From Pseudonocardiaceae bacterium YIM PH 21723 (lineage in GTDB: Bacteria > Actinomycetota > Actinomycetes > Mycobacteriales > Pseudonocardiaceae), in contig QZFT01000030.1 in assembly GCA_003600225.1 (NCBI GenBank), forward strand, positions 35,925 to 99,924: a DNA stretch of 64,000 nt. Reading direction: 5' to 3'. Shown one piece after another: positions 53,115-61,247 of the stretch (position 1 is its first letter; the number at the start of each line of letters is the position of its first letter). The notes under the pieces were generated by a model, which had not been told where the DNA came from, did not search any database, and worked only from the letters and a program-made list of their open reading frames with translations. The position numbers were made by a program, and so were the translations under genes.

Positions 53115-53525
53115 ATGCGTCTACTGTCCGCTGTCCTGGCCGTGCTGATGGCCGTCGCGCTGGGTGGGGCGAACGCCTCCGCCGAGGCCGCCACGGCCCG
53201 GTTCGTGTTCACCGACGCCAGCAAGGCCGAGTTCGTCATCGAACTGACCGATGCGAAGAGCATCGACCACGCACGCAGGCTGTTGTCCGGCCAGGACAAG
53301 GACCGGCAGCACGTGAACGGCCTCATCGTGAAGCAAACGGCCCCGTACAACCCGCGGTGGGGCTACCACCTGACGCCGGCGAGCATCAGTTTCTTCGACG
53401 CGGCGACCGAGGTCTGCGACGCGACAATCGTCTACACCCAGGAGCACCTGGCCGAGGCGGGCGGCGCGTTCCTGCCCGGCCTGCGCTGGTGCCCGTGGAG
53501 CTCCAAGCTGGTCCGCGAGATCTAG
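53115..53525 (+). CDS. Small secreted protein, BP74-related
   Basis: A 136-residue exported protein. Signal peptide about 1-26 (ends AEA), then FVFTDASKAEFVIELTDAKS, VKQTAPYNPRWGYHLTPASI and ATEVCDATIVYTQEHLAEAG. This resembles the BP74 N-terminal-domain family; two cysteines could pair. Function unknown. ATG at 53115 follows GGGGGGAA. Confidence 0.72.
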   Translation: MRLLSAVLAVLMAVALGGANASAEAATARFVFTDASKAEFVIELTDAKSIDHARRLLSGQDKDRQHVNGLIVKQTAPYNPRWGYHLTPASISFFDAATEVCDATIVYTQEHLAEAGGAFLPGLRWCPWSSKLVREI

Positions 53526-53531
53526 CTGGTC

Positions 53532-53578
53532 CCGAAGTTGGCGATGTTCGGGCTTCGCGCGAACATCGCCAACTTCGG
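53532..53578. repeat. Family-1 palindromic hairpin, copy 6
   Basis: Perfect 19-bp arms (53532-53550, 53560-53578), CCGAAGTTGGCGATGTTCG, loop GGCTTCGCG. It fills the 62-bp gap between two convergent genes, 6 bp after one stop and 9 bp after the other, so it could end both transcripts. Confidence 0.9.
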
Positions 53579-53587
53579 AGGCAGGTT

Positions 53588-55267
53588 CTACAGGGCGGCG
53601 AGCTGCCGGCGGAGGTCGTCCAGGCCCATGCTGCCCATCTCCAGGGCCTGCTGGTGGAACCGGCGCAGGTCGAACGACGCGCCCTGGCGCTCACGCGCCT
53701 CGTCGCGGGCCTGCAGCCACAGCCGCTCGCCGAGCTTGTAGGCGGGCGCCTGGCCCGGCCAGCCCAGGTAGCGGTCGATCTCGTCGCGCACCTGGTCCTC
53801 CGGGGTGATGGTCCGGCTGACCACGAACTCCAGGCCCAGTTCCGGGGTGAACCGCTCGCCCTCGTGGAAACCGGTTCCGGCCGGGATGGGCAGTTCCAGG
53901 TGCATGCCGATGTCCACGATCACCCGGGCCGCGCGGAACAGCTGGGCGTCCAGCATGCCCATCAGGAAGCCGTCGTCCTCGAAGTAGCCGAGCTCGCGCA
54001 TCAGCCGCTCCGCGTACAGCGCCCAGCCCTCGCCGTGCCCGGAGACCCAGCTGAACTGCCGCTGGAACCGGTTCAGCCGCTGCCCCTGGTAGGTCGCGGT
54101 GGCCACCTGGAGGTGATGACCGGGCACACCCTCGTGGTAGACGGTGGTCAGCTCGCGCCAGGTGGAGAACTCCTCGCGGTCGGCGGGCACCGACCACCAC
54201 ATCCGGCCGGGACGGCTGAAGTCGTCGGTGGGGCCGGTGTAGTACGCGCCGATGCCGCCGCCGGGCGGGGCGATCTTGCACTCCAGCGCCATCAGCGGGT
54301 CCGGGATGTCGAAGTGCACGCCACGCAGCTTGGTCAGCGCCTCGTCGGAGAGCGTCTGCATCCACTCCTGGTAGGCGTCCTGGCCGTGTACGACGTACTG
54401 CGACTGGGTGTCCAGGTAGGCGGCGACCTCGGACAGCGTGGCGCCCGGCTTGATCCGCGCGGCCACCTGCTCCATTTCGGTGCGCAGCCTGGTGAACTCC
54501 GCCCATCCCCACTCGTAGGCCTCCTGGAGGTCCAGCTTGGCGCCGAGGTAGAGGCGGGACTGCAACGCGTAGGCCTCTGCGCCGACGGCGTCCTTCTGCG
54601 GCGCCTGCGAAGCCAGCTCGTCACGCAGGAACCCCGCCAGCCCGGCGTAGGCGGCGGCCGCACCGTCGGCGGCCTTGTCCAGCTCGGCCCGGAGGGCGTC
54701 GCCCACCTCGGCCTTGGCCACGAATCCGGTGAAGAACGGCGAGGAACCGGTCACGCCGGCCCAGGTGTCGCACTGCTGCGCCACCTTGCTGACCTGGCGG
54801 ATGGCCGACACCCGGCCGTCGGCGGCACCCCGGCGCAGCGCCTGGCGCACCTGGTCGACGGCGGTGGGCAACGCGGCCAGCCGCTTGGCGATCACCGCCC
54901 AGTCGGACTCGGAGTCCGTGGGCATCAGGTCGAAGATCTGCCGCAGGTCCTGCACCGGGCTGGCGATCACGTTCAGCGCGCTGTTGTCCAGCCCGGCCTC
55001 GTGGATCTCCAGGTCGAGGCCCACCCGCTCGGCGAACACGGCCTGGCCGATCCGCTCGGTGTCGTCGGCGGGCTCGGCCGCGGCGATGTCGCTCAGGTAC
55101 CGGCGGCTCAGCTCGGCCCGCGCGGCGTTGCCCTCCGGGGAGAAGTCGGTCAGCTGCTCGTCGTACCCCGGGATACCGAAGTAGGTGGCCGTGTTGGGCG
55201 AAAGTGCGGCGTATTCGGTGACATACGCGTCGCTCAGCGCGTGCACACCGCTGCGGGGAGTAGACAT
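53588..55267 (-). CDS. DUF885 family zinc peptidase-like protein
   Basis: A 559-residue soluble enzyme. The HExxH-like metal motif is LTTVYHEGVPGHHLQVATAT, with FSWVSGHGEGWALYAERLMR and MHLELPIPAGTGFHEGERFT giving the further ligands and catalytic residues seen in DUF885. Family members are probable carboxypeptidases. ATG at 55267 is chosen; GTG at 55276 is possible. Confidence 0.88.
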   Translation of the reverse strand: MSTPRSGVHALSDAYVTEYAALSPNTATYFGIPGYDEQLTDFSPEGNAARAELSRRYLSDIAAAEPADDTERIGQAVFAERVGLDLEIHEAGLDNSALNVIASPVQDLRQIFDLMPTDSESDWAVIAKRLAALPTAVDQVRQALRRGAADGRVSAIRQVSKVAQQCDTWAGVTGSSPFFTGFVAKAEVGDALRAELDKAADGAAAAYAGLAGFLRDELASQAPQKDAVGAEAYALQSRLYLGAKLDLQEAYEWGWAEFTRLRTEMEQVAARIKPGATLSEVAAYLDTQSQYVVHGQDAYQEWMQTLSDEALTKLRGVHFDIPDPLMALECKIAPPGGGIGAYYTGPTDDFSRPGRMWWSVPADREEFSTWRELTTVYHEGVPGHHLQVATATYQGQRLNRFQRQFSWVSGHGEGWALYAERLMRELGYFEDDGFLMGMLDAQLFRAARVIVDIGMHLELPIPAGTGFHEGERFTPELGLEFVVSRTITPEDQVRDEIDRYLGWPGQAPAYKLGERLWLQARDEARERQGASFDLRRFHQQALEMGSMGLDDLRRQLAAL

Positions 55268-55435
55268 GAGCGGCACGCTACCCGCTCGCTCCGGTAACCG
55301 GCATCAAGTTGAACAGCCATTCACAGCTTGTCGAAAGGATCTTGCCGGGCACCGATTTCGCCCGTTTGCCGGAAGCAGGCGGCAAAAGCCGGGTCGGTGG
55401 GGACACCACACTCACCCGACTGGCACGATACGTGA

Positions 55436-56089
55436 GTGATTTCCGCGAGACGGAACCCCGTGCGAGCAGTGCTGGCGGGATTCCTGCTACTGACCTGCCT
55501 GGCCCTCTCCGGCTGCCTGCGCCTGCAGAGCTCCATGTCGGTGACCGAGGAGGACCGGGTGTCCGGCGACCTGGTCATCGCCGTGCAGGGCACCGACGGG
55601 CCGAAGTTCCAGGTGCCCACGTCCCTGGAGGGCAAGGCCAAGGCTGAGCCGTATAAAGAAGGCGACTACACCGGTACCCACCTGGTCTTCAACAACCTCA
55701 CTTTCGACGAGGTGCGGGACCTGGTGACGCAGCCGAGCATGTACCAGAAGGCCTACCAGTTCACGCTGCGCCGATCCGGCGACTCGGTCAACCTGACCGG
55801 CAAGATCGACCTGTCCCAGTTGAAGAAGGGGACCGAGGGCACCGATATCAAGGTGAGCATCGAGTTCCCGGTTCCGCCCGCCAACACCAACGGTGAGCTG
55901 GACGGCAACAAGGTCACCTGGGCACCGAACCCGGGTGAGGTCACCGAGCTGAACGCCACCATCCGGTACGCGGGCGCGGACAACGCCTCCTGGCTGAGCT
56001 GGACGATCGTCGTCGGCCTGTGCGCGGGCGCGGTGGCGGTGCTGGTCGGCGCGCTGGCGTTGAACGCCCACCGGCGGCAGAACGCCTGA
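55436..56089 (+). CDS. lppM: LppM-like lipoprotein
   Basis: A 217-residue lipoprotein. Signal with lipobox LSGC (Cys about 27), extracellular beta-rich domain (LQSSMSVTEEDRVSGDLVIA, LVFNNLTFDEVRDLVTQPSM), one C-terminal membrane helix near 183-205 and a short basic tail. This is the mycobacterial LppM plan, and the next genes keep the mycobacterial order (MTHFR, polyprenyl synthase, MptA). LppM there affects lipoglycans. GTG at 55436 is used. Confidence 0.85.
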   Translation: MISARRNPVRAVLAGFLLLTCLALSGCLRLQSSMSVTEEDRVSGDLVIAVQGTDGPKFQVPTSLEGKAKAEPYKEGDYTGTHLVFNNLTFDEVRDLVTQPSMYQKAYQFTLRRSGDSVNLTGKIDLSQLKKGTEGTDIKVSIEFPVPPANTNGELDGNKVTWAPNPGEVTELNATIRYAGADNASWLSWTIVVGLCAGAVAVLVGALALNAHRRQNA

Positions 56090-56099
56090 GGTTTCTGGG

Positions 56100-56521
56100 G
56101 CCGAGTCTGGCCGTTGTCGAAAGAGGGCTTTGGAGGAGAGACGGGTGGGTGGGGGCGTCTTTCCTCCCGGCCACCCGTAGGTGGCTGAGTGTGGTCGGCA
56201 TGGTTGAGCTGTGCTGGGCTTTTGGGTTGTGCGTGGTTAGAGACAAAATCTGGGTCCGAAATCGTCTTTAATCAGCCACAACGCCACCGCGTTCACCCAC
56301 AAGAACACCACTGGCCACAGTGGCCGCACCAGCCACGCGTGGGTCCGCGTCGGAAGGGGTCAGGCCCCGGAAGGCGCCCGAAAATCCAGACCGGCGTGCG
56401 CCCGCGAGACAGCTCGACAGGAAAGACCGGCGTGCCCCCACCCAACACGCAGGCAGGAAAGACGGGCCCAGCGACCCGCCTCCCCCGCCAAAGCCGTCTT
56501 TCGACAACAGCCCGAGCCGGC
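56100..56521. repeat. Family-3 composite long inverted repeat, copy B
   Basis: Terminal repeats share GTTGTCGAAAGA and GGCTTTGG at both ends (56113- and to 56508). The motif TGTTGGGTGGGGGCACGCC is on the minus strand ending at 56447, starting 48 bp from GGCTTTGG of the right arm, so B is inverted relative to A. The centre is a degraded version of the A hairpin, with GTGGTTAGAGAC and ATCGTCTTTAATCA. It fills the convergent gap between lppM and metF. Confidence 0.83.
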
Positions 56522-56532
56522 GAAGCAAGCAG

Positions 56533-57423
56533 CTAGCTGCGCACCGGGAGCAGGCCGATGTTGGCCAGCACGTCGCGGGTGGAGTTGGACTTGTTCAGCG
56601 TGCAGAAGTGCAGGGCGTTCACGCCCTCCGCGAGGAGCCGCTGCGAGTCCTGGGTGGTGAGCTCCACGCCCGCCTCACGGATCGCGGCCGCGTCACCCTC
56701 GTACGGCGCGAACCGGTCGAGCAGCCAGGACGGCACCGTCATGTTGGCCAGCTCGGCGATCCGCTGGATGCCCTTCAGCGAGGTGATCGGCATCAGGCCG
56801 GGCAGCAGCGGGGTCTCGTCCAGGTCCACGCCGGCGGCGGCCACCCGGTCCCGCAGCCGGAGGAACTCGTCCACCTCGAAGAAGATCTGTGAGATGGCGA
56901 AATCGGAGCGGCGCAGCTTCTGCACGAAGTACCGCAGATCGCTGTCCGGGTCGGGCGAACGCGGATGTCCCTGCGGATAGGCGGCCACGCCGACGCAGAA
57001 GTCGCCCAGCTCCTGCACCAGGTCGACCAGCTGCTCGGCGTACAGCAGGCCCTCGGGGTGCTGGACCCATTCTCCTTGGGGGTCGCCGGGCGGGTCGCCA
57101 CGCAGCGCCAGCACGTTGGTGATGCCCACGGCGGCGTAGGAGCCGATCACATTGCGCAGTTCGGCGATCGAGTGATTGACCGCGGTCAGATGGCCTACCG
57201 GCAACAGGGTGGTGTTCGCCGCGATCTGGCCGGTGATCCGGACCGTGGTGTCGCGGCTGGTACCGCCCGCCCCGTAGGTCACGGAGACGAAGGCCGGGTC
57301 GGTGGACTCCAGCTCGCGCATCGCCTGCCACAGCGAGCGCTCAGCCTCGGCGGATTTGGGCGGGAAGAACTCCACGGAGAAGGTGGGCCGTTTGGCGCGC
57401 AGCCGATCGACGACGGACTTCAT
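56533..57423 (-). CDS. metF: Methylenetetrahydrofolate reductase
   Basis: A 296-residue MTHFR. Typical segments are PTFSVEFFPPKSAEAERSLW, FVSVTYGAGGTSRDTTVRIT, NVLALRGDPPGDPQGEW and DFAISQIFFEVDEFLRLRDR. It reduces methylene-THF to methyl-THF for methionine synthesis. It matches the Rv2172c-type enzyme in a conserved actinobacterial locus. ATG at 57423 is used, with AGGGTG 6 bp upstream; GTG at 57432 is possible. Confidence 0.92.
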   Translation of the reverse strand: MKSVVDRLRAKRPTFSVEFFPPKSAEAERSLWQAMRELESTDPAFVSVTYGAGGTSRDTTVRITGQIAANTTLLPVGHLTAVNHSIAELRNVIGSYAAVGITNVLALRGDPPGDPQGEWVQHPEGLLYAEQLVDLVQELGDFCVGVAAYPQGHPRSPDPDSDLRYFVQKLRRSDFAISQIFFEVDEFLRLRDRVAAAGVDLDETPLLPGLMPITSLKGIQRIAELANMTVPSWLLDRFAPYEGDAAAIREAGVELTTQDSQRLLAEGVNALHFCTLNKSNSTRDVLANIGLLPVRS

Positions 57424-57484
57424 GTAGGTCACCCTAAGGGCGATTGATCGAGAATGGTTAGAGTGCCGAACTCGTCACACGCAC

Positions 57485-58435
57485 TCAGGGTAGGCCGGTG
57501 GCCACCGACTTGGCCGCCTCTTTGGCCAGCTGACAGCCGTCCAGACCCTGCGCGTCGGTACGGATCCAGAACTGCACCTCTTCGGTGCCCTTGCCGCCGA
57601 ACAGGTCGAAATTCCGCCCGCTGAGCAGGTGCACCCGGCAGTCGGTGGCCGTCTTGTGCCCCAGCCCGACCTTCAGTTCCCGGCCGACGTCCTCCAGCTG
57701 CAGGTCACCCAGAACGGTGTTCGGGGGCAGATCGGCCAGCACGTCGACCTGGCCGTGGTTGAACGCCGCCGAGCAGGCGAACACGCTCGTCGGCTGCGGC
57801 ACCGTGTTCTCGATCAGCCCACCCAGGGGCTGGTTCAGCTTGCCCAGCTGGCTGCGCAGCAGCCCGCACGGGTCCTGCCTGCGCCACGAGGTGTCCGGAA
57901 GCTGCAACAGGGTGGGCCTGCCGGTCAGCGCCACCGCGATCCGGCTGACCACCGAGCGGGCGGTGAGGCACTCGTCCTCCGGAGTGCCCTGCGCGGAGAC
58001 GCCGATCCACATGTTCGCCCGGTAGCTGACCGCGGCCAGGCAGCCCGCCTTGCGGTCGTCGATCGACCCGGGGCCGATCCGCGCGACCAGCCCGGCGATC
58101 TTGTCCTGGTCGCCCTTGGCCCGCGCAGCGGGCAGGTCGAGGTCCACCTGCAGCCGGTGGGTGGCGCCCGGGGTCGGCCGGGTCTGATCGCTCACCGTGC
58201 AGTTGGTGCTCAGCGTGGAGTAGGCCGATGCCGGCGAGGTTCCGGTGGCCGACAGGGTCTGGTCGTCGAACAGTCGGCAGGGATCGGCCATGCGCAGCGT
58301 GGCGACGTTGATGGGCCCGGTCTGCACCGGTCCCTTTGACTCCTTCGGCACGGCGCCGTTCTTCACACAACCTGCGGAAACCAGGGAAACCGTGATCAAC
58401 AGGATGATCATCCGGTAGATCCGGCGGGCGGGCAC
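57485..58435 (-). CDS. DUF3558-like lipoprotein
   Basis: A 316-residue lipoprotein with lipobox VSAGC (Cys about 22). Two similar halves each include a cysteine pair: MADPCRLFDDQTLSATGTSP with STNCTVSDQ, and RRQDPCGLLRSQLGKLNQPL with SVFACSAAFN. This duplicated pattern fits the DUF3558 group. GTG at 58435 follows AGGAGGAGAA. Function unknown. Confidence 0.78.
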   Translation of the reverse strand: MPARRIYRMIILLITVSLVSAGCVKNGAVPKESKGPVQTGPINVATLRMADPCRLFDDQTLSATGTSPASAYSTLSTNCTVSDQTRPTPGATHRLQVDLDLPAARAKGDQDKIAGLVARIGPGSIDDRKAGCLAAVSYRANMWIGVSAQGTPEDECLTARSVVSRIAVALTGRPTLLQLPDTSWRRQDPCGLLRSQLGKLNQPLGGLIENTVPQPTSVFACSAAFNHGQVDVLADLPPNTVLGDLQLEDVGRELKVGLGHKTATDCRVHLLSGRNFDLFGGKGTEEVQFWIRTDAQGLDGCQLAKEAAKSVATGLP

Positions 58436-58520
58436 TTCTCCTCCTACAAGCACATTGGCGAAACTGTGTCTTCAACGACCCGGACGGGACATCGGTCATG
58501 GGCCAGCGCAGGATTGTGGC

Positions 58521-59606
58521 GTGGACACGACCCCCCATCCGGCCGACACGGACCTCCCGAACAGGTTCCGACGACAGCTAGCCGCGTTCCTGGACGAGAA
58601 GATCACCCACCTGGCAGCCGTCGACGGCACCTTCGCCGACGCCGCGGCGACGCTGTCCGAGTTCGTGCTGGGCGGCGGCAAACGCATCCGGCCCACCTTC
58701 GCCTGGTGGGGCTGGCGCGCGGCGGGCGGATCGCCCGAGGGGACACTGACCGACCAGGTACGGCAGGCCATCAGCTCGCTGGAGCTCATCCAGGCGTCCG
58801 CGCTGGTGCACGACGACCTGATGGACTCCTCCGACCTGCGCCGGGGCAAGCCGACGGTGCACGTCGAGTTCACCGAACTGCACCGGGCCAAGGGCTGGCT
58901 GGGCGACTCGGAGCGCTTCGGCGCCGCGTCCGCCATCCTGCTCGGCGACCTGGCCTGGATGTGGGCCGAGGACATGTTCTTCACCGCGGGCCTGCCGCCG
59001 GAGGTGCTCGCCCGCGGCATGGTGCACTGGCAGGCCATGCGCAGCGAGATGCTGACCGGCCAGTACCTGGACATCTACACCCAGGTGAAGGGTGACGAGT
59101 CCGAGGCCGCCGCGATGCGCATCTCCGAGCTGAAGACCGCCGCGTACACCGTGCGCGAGCCGCTGCTGCTCGGCGCGGCCCTCGCCGGCGCCAGCCCGGA
59201 GATCGCCGGGGTGCTGCACCGGTTCGGCGCGGACATCGGCATCGCCTTCCAGCTGCGCGACGACATCCTGGGCGTGTTCGGCGACCCCGAGGTCACCGGC
59301 AAGCCCGCCGGCGACGACCTGCGGGAGGGCAAGCGCACCCTGCTGGTGGCGCTGGGCCTGCGCGCCGCCGACGACACCCAGGCCGCGGTACTGCGTGGCG
59401 CGCTGGGCAACGACGCGCTGACCGACGCCGAGGTGCAGCGGGTCCGCGAGCTGTTCACCGAGCTGGGCACGGTGGCCGAGGTGGAGCGCCGGATCAGCAC
59501 GCTCACCGACGGCGCTCTCGCCATGCTCGACGAGGCTCCGCTGGAGCCGGTGGCCGCCGTCGCCCTGCGCGACCTGGCGATCGCCGCCACCTCCCGCAGC
59601 CACTGA
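58521..59606 (+). CDS. crtE: Geranylgeranyl/polyprenyl diphosphate synthase
   Basis: A 361-residue all-alpha prenyltransferase. First aspartate-rich motif is LVHDDLMDSSDLRRGKPTVH, second is FQLRDDILGVFGDPEVTGKP. GGGKRIRPTFAWWGWR binds the allylic substrate. With crtI and crtB downstream it should make GGPP for carotenoids; it also occupies the position of mycobacterial idsA2, so it may serve both roles. GTG at 58521 is the likely start. The stop is followed at once by two palindromes. Confidence 0.92.
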   Translation: MDTTPHPADTDLPNRFRRQLAAFLDEKITHLAAVDGTFADAAATLSEFVLGGGKRIRPTFAWWGWRAAGGSPEGTLTDQVRQAISSLELIQASALVHDDLMDSSDLRRGKPTVHVEFTELHRAKGWLGDSERFGAASAILLGDLAWMWAEDMFFTAGLPPEVLARGMVHWQAMRSEMLTGQYLDIYTQVKGDESEAAAMRISELKTAAYTVREPLLLGAALAGASPEIAGVLHRFGADIGIAFQLRDDILGVFGDPEVTGKPAGDDLREGKRTLLVALGLRAADDTQAAVLRGALGNDALTDAEVQRVRELFTELGTVAEVERRISTLTDGALAMLDEAPLEPVAAVALRDLAIAATSRSH

Positions 59607-59627
59607 GCACTTTCTGCAGAAAGTGCT
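59606..59627. repeat. Family-2 palindrome after crtE
   Basis: AGCACTTTCTG followed by its complement CAGAAAGTGCT: a perfect 22-bp palindrome whose first base is the last of the crtE TGA stop. It shares GCACTTTC/GAAAGTGC with the recA and lhr copies but lacks the AAAGGGC loop. Confidence 0.8.
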
Positions 59628-59637
59628 CCTCCCACCT

Positions 59638-59690
59638 CCGGAGTTGACGATGTCCGGGGGAAGAACGAACCCGGACATCGTCGACTTCGG
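59638..59690 (+). repeat. Family-1 palindromic hairpin, copy 7
   Basis: Arms 59638-59658 and 59670-59690 (21 bp). Two positions differ; both make G-U pairs in crtE-sense RNA. The loop GGAAGAACGAA resembles that of the sdhB and lhr copies. It stands between crtE and crtI, 10 bp after the family-2 palindrome. Confidence 0.88.
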
Positions 59691-59714
59691 GTACATCGAA
59701 GCGGAGTGACCGCG

Positions 59715-61181
59715 ATGCACACGGTGATCATCGGCGCCGGCCTGTCCGGGCTGTCCTGCGCGCTGTACCTGACCGGCGCGGGACACCGGGTGACCGTGCT
59801 GGACGGCGCCGACCGGGTCGGTGGCGTCGCGGGCCGCGTCGAGCTCGGCGGATTCCACCTGGACACCGGCCCGACAGTGCTCACCATGCCGGAGCTGATC
59901 GACGAGGCCCTCGCCGCGGCGGGCGGCTCCCTGGAGGCCGACCTGCCGCTGATCCGCCTCGACCCGGCGTATCACGCGCGGTTCGCCGACGGCAGCCACA
60001 TCCGGGTGCACACCGACGCCGAGGCCATGGAGGCCGAGGTGCGCGCGACCTGCGGCCCCGGGGACGCGGCGGGCTACCGCCGGTTGCGGGACTGGCTCAC
60101 CCGGCTGTACCGGGTGCAACGAGACGACTTCATCGGCCGCAACTTCGACTCACCGTTCCAGCTGTTCACCCCGCAGCTGGCCCGGCTGGCCGCGCTCGGC
60201 GGATTCGGCCGTCTCGGCCCGAGAGTGGGCCGCTTCATCAGTGATGATCGTCTGCGCCGGGTGTTCTCCTTCCAGTCGTTGTACGCGGGCGTCGCCCCCG
60301 CACAGGCCCTCGCCGCCTACGCGGTGATCGCCTACATGGACACCATCGCCGGCGTGTACTTCCCGCGAAGCGGCGGAATGCACGCCGTACCCACCGCGAT
60401 GGCCGGCGTCGCCCGGCGCGCGGGCGCCGAGTTCCGGCTGAGTACCGCCGCGACCGGCCTGGAGCGCCGAGGCGACCTGATCACCGCGGTCCTGACCGAA
60501 GACGACCGGATCCCGTGCGACGCGGTGGTGCTGGCCACCGACCCGCACACCGCGTACCGGCTGCTCGGCGGGACACCGAACCGGCCGGTGGCACACCGCT
60601 GGTCGCCTTCGGCCTTCGTTGTACACGCGGGCACCGACAACACCGCGGGACCGGCCGAGCACCACACGATCTCCTTCGGCGCGGCCTGGGACCGGACGTT
60701 CACCGAGATCATCGACCGGGGCGAACTGATGTCCGACCCGTCGCTGCTGCTGACCCAGCCCACCGCCACCGACCCGGGCCTGGCCCCGCCCGGTAAGCGG
60801 CTCTACTACCTCCTGGCCCCCTCCCCGAACCGGCTCGCCGGGCCGTCGATCGACTGGGACCGGCTGGCCCCCGCCTACCTGCGGGAGCTGCGCGAGACGC
60901 TCGGCAGGCGGAACCTGGACTGGTCGGTCAGTGAGGTGCAGCAGGTGACCACCCCGGCCGACTGGACACGATCGGGTCACCCGGCCGGTACCCCGTTCTC
61001 CTTGGCACACACGTTCGCCCAGACCGGCCCGTTCCGGCCACGCAACCTGGTGAAAGGCACCCGCAACGGGGTGCTCGCCGGGGCGGGCACCACCCCCGGG
61101 GTCGGTATACCGCCGGTGATGATCTCCGGCCGATTGGCCGCCGAACGGGTCATCGCCGCAGCTACGCGGCGTGATCGCTGA
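59715..61181 (+). CDS. crtI: Phytoene desaturase family protein
   Basis: A 488-residue FAD enzyme. The N-terminal dinucleotide motif is HTVIIGAGLSGLSCALYLTG with AGRVELGGFHLDTGPTVLTM after it; the C-terminal FAD contact is GVLAGAGTTPGVGIPPVMIS. It introduces double bases into phytoene. ATG at 59715 follows GGAG by 8 bp. Lies between the GGPP synthase and mannosyltransferase genes, with crtB two genes on. Confidence 0.9.
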   Translation: MHTVIIGAGLSGLSCALYLTGAGHRVTVLDGADRVGGVAGRVELGGFHLDTGPTVLTMPELIDEALAAAGGSLEADLPLIRLDPAYHARFADGSHIRVHTDAEAMEAEVRATCGPGDAAGYRRLRDWLTRLYRVQRDDFIGRNFDSPFQLFTPQLARLAALGGFGRLGPRVGRFISDDRLRRVFSFQSLYAGVAPAQALAAYAVIAYMDTIAGVYFPRSGGMHAVPTAMAGVARRAGAEFRLSTAATGLERRGDLITAVLTEDDRIPCDAVVLATDPHTAYRLLGGTPNRPVAHRWSPSAFVVHAGTDNTAGPAEHHTISFGAAWDRTFTEIIDRGELMSDPSLLLTQPTATDPGLAPPGKRLYYLLAPSPNRLAGPSIDWDRLAPAYLRELRETLGRRNLDWSVSEVQQVTTPADWTRSGHPAGTPFSLAHTFAQTGPFRPRNLVKGTRNGVLAGAGTTPGVGIPPVMISGRLAAERVIAAATRRDR

Positions 61182-61247
61182 ACTACAGTTCAGTTCACAC
61201 CGGGTCAGAGTGTGATCAATTTTCGGCTGTGGGACGATAAAAAAGCG

